Below are positions 16,328 to 22,364 of a stretch of 41,213 nt of DNA, piece by piece. The DNA comes from CAMYLY01 sp036397755 (GTDB taxonomy: Bacteria; Gemmatimonadota; Gemmatimonadetes; Gemmatimonadales; GWC2-71-9): positions 1 to 41,213 of the forward strand of contig DASWII010000037.1 in the NCBI GenBank assembly GCA_036397755.1, read 5' to 3'. The first letter of the stretch is position 1; each line of letters begins with the position of its first letter. Position numbers and translations under genes: made by a program. The notes under the pieces were generated by a model, which worked only from the letters and a program-made list of their open reading frames with translations, was not told where the DNA came from and searched no databases.

Positions 16328-16720
16328 CGGCGCTCTTTCCACCAGCGCAGCAGCCCAGCAACGAGTCGTCCAACGTGCTGCATGCGTTCGCGCCATCCGC
16401 TTCGGGCATTAGGATCACGCATGGCGCCGGCCACCACAGCAACATCGACCCCGCCCGCGGCCAGCAGCCGTTTCCGTTCCGGTTGGCGCTCGAACAGGAG
16501 ATACACTGCTGGCGTGACGCTCAGGGCGAACACGGTCGAGCTGGCTAGCCCACCGATGAGCGCGAATCCCAGGGCGTTCCAGATATTGGCGTCGGTGTAC
16601 TCGCTGAACAGCACGAGTGGCAGCAGCCCGAAGATAGTGGTACAGCTGGTCATGAGGATCGGACGCACTGCGATCGATCGTGCCGTCCACGATCGCGTCG
16701 CGGAACCGAATGCCCTCGAT
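16324..16720 (-). pseudogene. RND efflux transporter, C-terminal remnant with frameshift
   Basis: The frame ending at 16324 contains VRPILMTSCTTIFGLLPLVL and NALGFALIGGLASSTVFALS with VTPAVYLLFERQPE, the last membrane helices of HAE1/CusA-type RND pumps. The motif expected just before it (FRDAIVDG, about 16695-16714) is found in a different frame, so a frameshift separates them. Everything further upstream, about 900 residues, is missing. The remnant's stop overlaps the next gene's ATG. Confidence 0.8.
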
Positions 16721-16956
16721 CCGAGTCGAAAGCGGCCGAACGTTCCATGGCGTAGTTCGTCGGGTGAAATGCCAAAAATGACCATCCACTACGTTCACAA
16801 GACGACCGAAAATGTAGACAAAGAAACCGTAGCTTCGGTCAAGTTCGTCTGACTTCCCACTCAAGAGATCCCTGTAGACCTCAGCGTATCCCGTAACCCG
16901 TCCGAGATGAACGGCGGTCGCTGCGGCGCGAGTTGGGTCAACTGGGCGAGTCTCGT

Positions 16957-18027
16957 CTAGAATCCCTGTTCACCTGCCAGATGCACCTTGTACCTAATCA
17001 CCTGAGGAAACGGATCGGGACGCGCCAGGAAGACAGACTCCCCAGTTCGAGAAACCGCCATGGCTGAAATCGACTCTTCGCCCAATTCAAGGGTGCCAAG
17101 CAGTTGACCGGTCCATGAGAACAGAGCCATGCGATACACCGGTGTGTAGGGCCTGTCTGAACCAGCCGTCGGACGGTGGAATTCCCGGACTGTGTATGTC
17201 ATCAAAATGCGCCCGCTCGGCAGCACTCCGAATCCCGTTACGTCACCGGGAGGAATCGGGAGGCCCTCGAACACGCGGTGACGAGTCTCCTCTGTCAGTT
17301 CGGCACCCCGGCCGTCGTCGAAGTCACCGCCCCCGCGCCTCACCATCCAGACTCCCGGACGATGGCGAGCAACGAGAATGAATCCAGTCGGCGCCCGAGC
17401 AATGCGCGCCACGCTTCCCCGGGGCGCGTAGTCCCAATCCCGTGCGTCAGTCGCAAGGACATTATGGAAACCGTTCTGACCGACAACGTGACGCCATACG
17501 AGGTAATCACGACCAGGCATGTTGGTTCCCCAAATGGTGTCTCCCCTCACCAGAATCGTCTTGGCCCGACGCACGAGTACGGTGTTCAGGAGTGAGCCTT
17601 CGCCATCGAATAGCGTGACTCTGTTGAGTCGATAGTCGAAGACCGCAATCCTGCCATCGTCCGTGATGTCGAGTGCAATAGGATGCATGAACTCACCCGG
17701 GCCCTCTCCATGGCCACCCAGGATCAGTCTCCGTAGTTCTCCATTCGGAGCAAATGCGACCACCTTCTTGAAGCCTGCGTCCAGCACATAGAGAATCGAG
17801 TCCGTCGTCTCCACGATAGCCGCGATACTGGCCAGGGCGGCGCCGCCGTGCCGGAGGCTATCGTGTTCGACACCGTACCGTCGCTCTTCTTGCAGCTCAA
17901 GCTGCCGAGACGCGTGCGCGGTCCGCGCGATCATCACACTCGCCCCAGACACGACGAGTGCGAGCGTGACGGCTGCACGCCTTCGATCCTGGCGAAGCTC
18001 CATTTGTATCACTACCTCACGTTGCAA
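16957..18027 (-). CDS. Secreted 6-bladed beta-propeller protein
   Basis: 356 residues, with a second possible ATG at 18003. The N-terminus has a basic stretch and a hydrophobic helix (AAVTLALVVSGASVMIA) as a signal or anchor, with no Cys lipobox. Blades typical of the 6-bladed family follow: ILYVLDAGFKKVVAFAPNGE, GGHGEGPGEFMHPIALDI, GRIAVFDYRLNRVTLFDGEG, and PVYRMALFSWTGQLLGTLEL. Role unknown. It lies in the low-GC island between two remnants. Confidence 0.75.
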   Translation of the reverse strand: MQREVVIQMELRQDRRRAAVTLALVVSGASVMIARTAHASRQLELQEERRYGVEHDSLRHGGAALASIAAIVETTDSILYVLDAGFKKVVAFAPNGELRRLILGGHGEGPGEFMHPIALDITDDGRIAVFDYRLNRVTLFDGEGSLLNTVLVRRAKTILVRGDTIWGTNMPGRDYLVWRHVVGQNGFHNVLATDARDWDYAPRGSVARIARAPTGFILVARHRPGVWMVRRGGGDFDDGRGAELTEETRHRVFEGLPIPPGDVTGFGVLPSGRILMTYTVREFHRPTAGSDRPYTPVYRMALFSWTGQLLGTLELGEESISAMAVSRTGESVFLARPDPFPQVIRYKVHLAGEQGF

Positions 18028-18154
18028 GGGACGTTGATCGTGCCGCTCGAATGACCCGTGCTATCGGAGCCATGGTTCTAACAGGCGTGGGACCTACTAT
18101 TGCCGACGGTCATGATCCATCGAGCAACCAGTGAGAACGGTTGCCAGACCCCGA

Positions 18155-18325
18155 TCACGACCAATGCCGCAACGATGCCCAGATCAGTGCCCGCATCCGC
18201 TCCGTCGGCGTCTTCTTGAGGTCCTTCCGCAGCAGCGACCGGTCGACGTCACGCTCGTACGCTCCCGTAACCGGATCGCGATCAGCCACGACCGTGGCCG
18301 GGTGCGTACCCTCTTCCCGCACCAT
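18155..18325 (-). pseudogene. Truncated copy of the small gene at 20913
   Basis: From the ATG at 18325 it reads VREEGTHPATVVADRDPVTG, YERDVDRSLLRKDLKKTPTE, RMRALI, then diverges to a stop at 18155. The intact gene reads SRDERTQPATVVADRDPVTE, YKRDVDRSLLRENLKKTPTE, RVRALMALQRL. Similarity to the intact locus stops abruptly at 18183, and the nucleotidyltransferase partner is missing. It is part of a 283-bp duplication. Confidence 0.85.
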
Positions 18326-18465
18326 GCCCCAACTTAACGAATCCCCACGCTCATGCCGCCTGATGAGGAACTTGCGAGTCGGGATCGTCGATCGATGCGA
18401 CCGCACAATGGCCGCCCCGCGCGCTCGTGCGGCTGAAGCATCCGCTGGGCTCTGTAGGGGCTCGC
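18183..18465. repeat. 283-bp imperfect duplicate of 20974-21256
   Basis: The two blocks align without gaps at a fixed offset of 2791 bp, differ at scattered positions, and are in the same orientation. They cover the 5' part of the small gene and its upstream region, including the CTCAT-N8-ATGAG dyad. Conservation of the upstream part suggests it carries a promoter or operator. Confidence 0.85.
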
Positions 18466-18763
18466 TCACTCGCAGGTTAAGGGCCAGCGCCCACGGCGAA
18501 CCGTTCTGACCACGCGTCGATTCGCCCAACCCGCCCATTCGGTGTCAAGGCGAAACTGTTCGAGTATCGCTCCACCAGATCCGAATTCAACCAAGGCTCG
18601 TTTGCCCTGATCCGCCGCCGCCACGATCCCCTGCTCGAGACACAGCAAGCGAGACCGGCAGACGGCATGACCGCAATCATTGCACCTGTCCACAAACCAA
18701 CGCCCGACTTACTCATCCCTCCACCTGTCTGATGCTGTATCACCACAGCAAGACTTCGCTTGA

Positions 18764-18900
18764 GTATGACTCGTGACGGCTTCACCGTTCTTCGAATCCA
18801 GGTTTCCGGTGGGCTCCTAGGCGAGTGGGATGGATGGACCTCCAGCAATCGCACGGGCCTCGGCCACGCGTTGTTGCTTGCCACCTGACATGGGGATATG
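18764..18900 (-). pseudogene. ABC transporter ATPase remnant (MacB/LolD type)
   Basis: Minus strand reads MSGGKQQRVAEARAIAGG, PSIPLA, stop, EPTGNLDSKNGEAV. The first part is the ABC signature and the last is the Walker B/D-loop region, normally LADEPTGNLDS in MacB, LolD and FtsE. A TAG (18819-18817) sits exactly where the Walker B Asp codon should be. The rest of the gene is gone. Confidence 0.85.
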
Positions 18901-19064
18901 CGCCTGAATTCGCCTTGCGCTGCAACGCCTCGTCGAGACCTGTACAGTGTAGGGATACCCGGGACGTTGGGCTTCAACGGGGCAAGCAAGATCTAATGCG
19001 CCAGCAGTGTCACGCGGGCTGTTGCATCGCCACGTGTAAGCCACAAGCTGAGCACGTGCCGTGG

Positions 19065-20237
19065 TCAGGGGGTCGCGGCGCCTCGACTCCGACTGCCGCC
19101 CACAACCCGGTAAACCACCACTCGTTGAACGCCAACTTCGTCGGTCTCCACACCAACGACATCCCCTGACGGGAGGAACGCGTGGGGTATGGGAGCGCTT
19201 TTCAGCGAGCCGAGGTATTCTCCCGAATCGGTGAAAACATCGAAAGCGGCCCAACCGTTCGAACCACGTGTGCGCTGCACCCATGTCCTCCCATCAGGTG
19301 ACAGGCTTATCCACCGAATTGCCGGTATGCGCGCCTCAAACCCGATCGTCCCAACCACCTCATCCGTTGGGACACGGCAGGCGCCAAACTGAATCCCGTC
19401 AGGATACTCCGCGGCGGCCAGCTCGGGTGTCGCGTCTCGAGGCGCAACAACCCGTCTGATGACCCGCACGGGGCGGCCTTGTCGAAACTCGGTCATTCGG
19501 TAGACACCCTCCGTATTCACGACAAGTCGTGCTCCTTCACTCGCCCAAATGAGGCTTGGTGTGAAGATCGGAGACATCTGGGTCGTGAATCCGCAGCTCT
19601 GGAACCGTACACGCCGAGGAAGAGCCATGCGCTGGGCAGCCAGCTGGACTGTGTCTCTCGACGTCAGAAGCAGCAACCGCTCAAAGCGGTCGGTACCTTC
19701 CACGACATTCTGCAAATACACAACCGTGTGCCGACCGACGTACCGGAACTGAGGTGTCATCAATGGCGTGAACCCAAACGCACGTGAAGCTCGATAGGAT
19801 CCATCTTCCGTGAACAACTCGATTCGGCCGTTGCCACCATCGAGCACTTCGACCGTGTCGAAGTGGACGGTCACGTAGATCGGTGCTCGAAACTCTCCTG
19901 GGCCTGATCCGGGTCTTCCTGCCGCCCACAGGAATGACCCGTCCGAGCTAAAGGCGACGAGCCGGCGCGCTTCGCCATCAAGCACGTAGATCCGCCCGCT
20001 GCCATCCGTCGCAATGCGGCCTCGCCATAGACGGTAGAAGGCTGCGGGCCCACTCTCTTCGCCCCCGATTCTCGCCACCATACGGAACTCCCAATCCAGC
20101 ACTCTGTCCCCGAAGTTGGTGACCAACTCCAGACCCGCTGAGTCATTTCGAACCGCACTTGTCGTTTCCTCACTTCCAGCACAACTAGCGGCGCCAAGTT
20201 GAGTCACAGCGAGAACAACCACGCAGTATCGCGTCAT
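19065..20237 (-). CDS. Secreted 6-bladed beta-propeller lipoprotein
   Basis: 390 residues from the ATG at 20237. An earlier frame start at 20267 only adds 10 polar residues. A signal peptide with probable lipobox (LGAASC) suggests lipid anchoring. Propeller blades: RIYVLDGEARRLVAFSSDGS, GRPGSGPGEFRAPIYVTV, VEVLDGGNGRIELFTEDGSY, then WISLSPDGRTWVQ and FDVFTDSGEYLGSL. Ligand unknown. The third such protein in the island, so they may be a diversified set rather than debris. Confidence 0.8.
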   Translation of the reverse strand: MTRYCVVVLAVTQLGAASCAGSEETTSAVRNDSAGLELVTNFGDRVLDWEFRMVARIGGEESGPAAFYRLWRGRIATDGSGRIYVLDGEARRLVAFSSDGSFLWAAGRPGSGPGEFRAPIYVTVHFDTVEVLDGGNGRIELFTEDGSYRASRAFGFTPLMTPQFRYVGRHTVVYLQNVVEGTDRFERLLLLTSRDTVQLAAQRMALPRRVRFQSCGFTTQMSPIFTPSLIWASEGARLVVNTEGVYRMTEFRQGRPVRVIRRVVAPRDATPELAAAEYPDGIQFGACRVPTDEVVGTIGFEARIPAIRWISLSPDGRTWVQRTRGSNGWAAFDVFTDSGEYLGSLKSAPIPHAFLPSGDVVGVETDEVGVQRVVVYRVVGGSRSRGAATP

Positions 20238-20354
20238 TTCGATGCCCTCCCTACCAGGAACATCCACTCCAACTCGGTGTCACGGTCGAGCGTGTGCAAT
20301 CCGGTGAACGGTGCCTCCCTTTACGATCAAGAGGTCCCGCGGGCGATGCACCCC

Positions 20355-20411
20355 AACCCCATTCAGGTGCGCACGCCGTATCCGAGCTTGCGAGGATCGG
20401 CGGGGCTGCGA
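20355..20411 (+). repeat. tRNA-Pro-linked repeat, copy C
   Basis: 57 bp identical to the cores of copies A and B and in the same orientation, 6 kb away. It lies 26 bp beyond the nucleotidyltransferase stop. Copy C lacks the 38-bp extension that A and B share. With B it brackets the decayed island (14.4-20.4 kb). Confidence 0.92.
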
Positions 20412-20436
20412 CGCGCCCGTCCAAGCGCTCGGCCTC

Positions 20437-20916
20437 CTACCCCTCGCCTGACTCGGCAAGCGCCTCCAGCTCGGCGACGGCCTCGAGGTCCCTCGGTCGT
20501 CCCGCGGCCCGCTTGGCCCGGATGAGGGTCGGGAGGTCGAGGCATCGACATGAATGTCCGAACAACTCGATCTCGATCGAGTGGGCAAGCAGGTCGGCGT
20601 ATCCTCCACCGCCGACGATCTCGCCGAGCAGGTCGAGGTCGCCCAAGGTCGTCGTGAGCGTGAAGTTGAGCCCGCGCTTGAGCGTCGCGGCCGACCAGTC
20701 GAACGGCAACCCGGGGGGTGCGCCCCGCAAATAGGGCGCGTACGGCCGAAGCCCACGCTCGATGCGCCCAAGGTTCTCGTCCGCGCGGCGATACACGATG
20801 TCGATGTCTTGGGTGAGACGGCTCGACCCGTGAACGGTCGCCGCCAGTCCTCCGACGAGAATGAACTCCACCTCCGCGCGTATCAGGGCGCCGAGGAGGG
20901 CTTCGAAATCGGTCAC
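20437..20916 (-). CDS. Nucleotidyltransferase-fold protein (AbiEii/DUF6036-like)
   Basis: 159 residues. The polymerase-beta-like nucleotidyltransferase core is visible: EFILVGGLAATVHGSSRLTQ then DIDIVYRR, with metal-binding D37 and D39. The C-terminal part (DLPTLIRAKRAAGRPRDLEA) is the usual end of this family. It overlaps the small gene at 20913 by 4 nt (ATGA), so the two are translated together. Proteins of this fold occur as toxin-antitoxin partners and in tRNA or protein nucleotidylation. Which applies here is not known. Confidence 0.85.
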   Translation of the reverse strand: MTDFEALLGALIRAEVEFILVGGLAATVHGSSRLTQDIDIVYRRADENLGRIERGLRPYAPYLRGAPPGLPFDWSAATLKRGLNFTLTTTLGDLDLLGEIVGGGGYADLLAHSIEIELFGHSCRCLDLPTLIRAKRAAGRPRDLEAVAELEALAESGEG

Positions 20917-21116
20917 GCCGTCCGAGCGTCCCGGCCGGCTCGGCGGGCCTCCTCCGCCAACCGCTGCAGCGCCATCAGTGCCCGCACCCGCTCCGTCGGC
21001 GTCTTCTTGAGGTTCTCCCGGAGCAGCGACCGGTCGACGTCACGCTTGTACGCTTCCGTAACCGGATCGCGATCAGCCACGACCGTGGCCGGTTGCGTAC
21101 GCTCGTCCCGCGACAT
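20913..21116 (-). CDS. Small conserved protein paired with nucleotidyltransferase
   Basis: 67 residues, charged and helical: VVADRDPVTEAYKRDVDRSL, RENLKKTPTERVRALMALQR, AEEARRAGR. From memory, similar small proteins with a 'DVDRxLLRENL..T.EERxRxLxxLQ' core often precede a nucleotidyltransferase gene in Acidobacteria and relatives, so this looks like a conserved two-gene module. No DNA-binding motif is clear. A partial second copy at 18155 shows that the small gene and its upstream region were duplicated. Role is unknown and toxin-antitoxin is a guess. Confidence 0.75.
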   Translation of the reverse strand: MSRDERTQPATVVADRDPVTEAYKRDVDRSLLRENLKKTPTERVRALMALQRLAEEARRAGRDARTA

Positions 21117-21139
21117 GCCCTAACTTAACGAATCCCCAC

Positions 21140-21159
21140 CCTCATGCCGCCTGATGAGG
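21140..21159. promoter_or_regulatory. Dyad upstream of the small-protein/nucleotidyltransferase pair
   Basis: CCTCAT-N8-ATGAGG lies 24 bp before the small gene's ATG. In the duplicate copy (18350-18367) the inner CTCAT/ATGAG arms and the spacer are kept. It is a candidate operator. Confidence 0.5.
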
Positions 21160-21333
21160 AGCTTGCGCGTCGGGATCGTCAATCGATGCGACCGCACAAG
21201 GGCCGCGCCGCGCGCGCGTCCGACTGAAGCATCCGCCGGGCGCTGCAGGGATTCGCCTGATGAGCGAGGTCCGCGCAGACGGGTACGATGGCCGGGTCGC
21301 GATTGGCGATTGGTGGGCAGATCGACCATCGAC

Positions 21334-21362
21334 TGGCAAAGGTAGTCACATGAGACTACATT
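21334..21362 (+). promoter_or_regulatory. Promoter and operator of the Phd/VapC pair
   Basis: TGGCAA (21334-21339) and TACATT (21357-21362) are 17 nt apart. A perfect dyad GTAGTC-N6-GACTAC (21342-21359) fills the spacer and enters the -10. The predicted transcript start coincides with the ATG at 21369, and no ribosome-binding site is present, so the mRNA may be leaderless. Confidence 0.6.
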
Positions 21363-21368
21363 CGTCAA

Positions 21369-21668
21369 ATGAAAGCCGTGGGAATCCGGGAACTCAAGGC
21401 ACGCCTGAGCCAGTACGTCCGTGACGTACGAAGCGGGGAGATCATCCTCGTCACCGATCGGGGCGAGGTGGTGGCCGAGTTACGGCCGCCCGGAACCGCC
21501 CTGCCGGGCGAGTCGGACACCGATCGCGCGCTCCGGCGGCTGGCGGAGGCGGGTGGCCTCGTCGTCCGGGAACCACACGACGCATCCGTCTATCGCGCGT
21601 CGCCGGTCAAGGCGAAACCCGGAACGGGTAAGCGCGTGCTCGATGCGGAGCGCGCGGACGATCGGTGA
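21369..21668 (+). CDS. Phd/YefM-type antitoxin
   Basis: 99 residues. The N-terminal half has the Phd fold signature: MKAVGIRELKARLSQYVRDV, RSGEIILVTDRGEVVAELRP. The tail is disordered and basic. It overlaps the PIN toxin by 4 nt (21665-21668). The dyad at 21342 is the likely autoregulatory site. Confidence 0.92.
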   Translation: MKAVGIRELKARLSQYVRDVRSGEIILVTDRGEVVAELRPPGTALPGESDTDRALRRLAEAGGLVVREPHDASVYRASPVKAKPGTGKRVLDAERADDR

Positions 21669-22093
21669 TCGCGTATGTCGAATCCAGCGCGGTGCTCGCC
21701 TGGATACTCGGAGAACCGGCCGGCACCACCGTACGGCGGCTGCTCGCGAAGGCCGAGCGCGTGGTGTCCTCGACGCTCACCGCGGTGGAGTGTGACCGCG
21801 CGATCAACCGAGGGACGGCGACCGGCCAACTGAGTGACACGCAGAGGCTCGCGGCGCTTCAGCTCCTGGACGCCGCGGCAAACTCTTGGACGACGGTCGA
21901 AATGACGGGGATCGTGCTCCAGCGCGCGCGGCAGTCGTTCCCGCACGAGCCCGTCCGAACCCTCGACGCGATCCACCTGTCGACCGCGATCCACGTTCGC
22001 CAGGCGTTTCCCGACCTGGTCGTCGTGTCCCTTGATACGCGGGTGCGCGAAAACGCGTCCGCGCTCGCGATGACCGTGGCACCGCCACGGTGA
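21665..22093 (+). CDS. VapC-type PIN ribonuclease toxin
   Basis: 142 residues from a GTG inside the antitoxin stop. PIN motifs: YVESSAVLAWILGEP (the first acidic residue is Glu, as in one large VapC subgroup), LTAVECDRAI, VRTLDAIHLSTA, and VVSLDTRVRENA. All four acidic positions are filled, so it should be an active, Mg-dependent RNase neutralised by the Phd-type antitoxin. Confidence 0.92.
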   Translation: MIAYVESSAVLAWILGEPAGTTVRRLLAKAERVVSSTLTAVECDRAINRGTATGQLSDTQRLAALQLLDAAANSWTTVEMTGIVLQRARQSFPHEPVRTLDAIHLSTAIHVRQAFPDLVVVSLDTRVRENASALAMTVAPPR

Positions 22094-22200
22094 CGGCCAT
22101 CGGTTCAAGGATTCCGCAGCTCGTCGTGGCTTCGATCCCTCGCCGGATGGCGCGGCGCATCCGATCCTAGCCACCTTGCCCGAGATCACCTCCCGACTCT

Positions 22201-22302
22201 CGGACGCTCAAGCGTCCGCTCGGCGCTTCGCGACAGGTGCTGAAGCACATGGCGTCGTTCACGACGCGACGGCGCGCAGCGCCGCCGAGCCGGCGCTTCA
22301 GC
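22201..22302. terminator. Hairpin cluster between convergent genes
   Basis: Three perfect stems: CGGACGCT/AGCGTCCG (22201-22218, 2-nt loop), CGGCGC/GCGCCG (22270-22284), and GCTGAAGC/GCTTCAGC (22239-22246 with 22295-22302) enclosing the second. The vapC gene ends at 22093 and the membrane protein gene at 22365, converging here, so a two-way terminator is likely. Confidence 0.6.
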
Positions 22303-22364
22303 GTCGGAACCCAACATGACGGCCATCAACGGACCCTGAGTTTGGCCCTGGCCGACGGCTACCC

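Larger units (their letters stand above)
18028..19064. other. Gene-poor, decayed stretch
   Basis: No intact gene over about 1 kb. It holds a truncated copy of the small gene found at 20913 (18155-18325), an ABC-ATPase remnant (18764-18900), and an unassigned frame at 18466-18693 whose protein (ALVEFGSGGAILEQFRLDTE) looks like the C-terminus of a lost gene. GC is visibly lower than in flanking core genes. Confidence 0.6.

Noticed and set aside
14063..20411. CRISPR array
   Set aside because: The 57-bp repeats are only three, unevenly spaced (333 bp and about 6 kb), and contain tRNA sequence. No cas genes are present.
9001..22364. Insertion sequence
   Set aside because: No transposase or terminal inverted repeats with target duplications were seen. 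Only the integrase fragment is mobile-element related.
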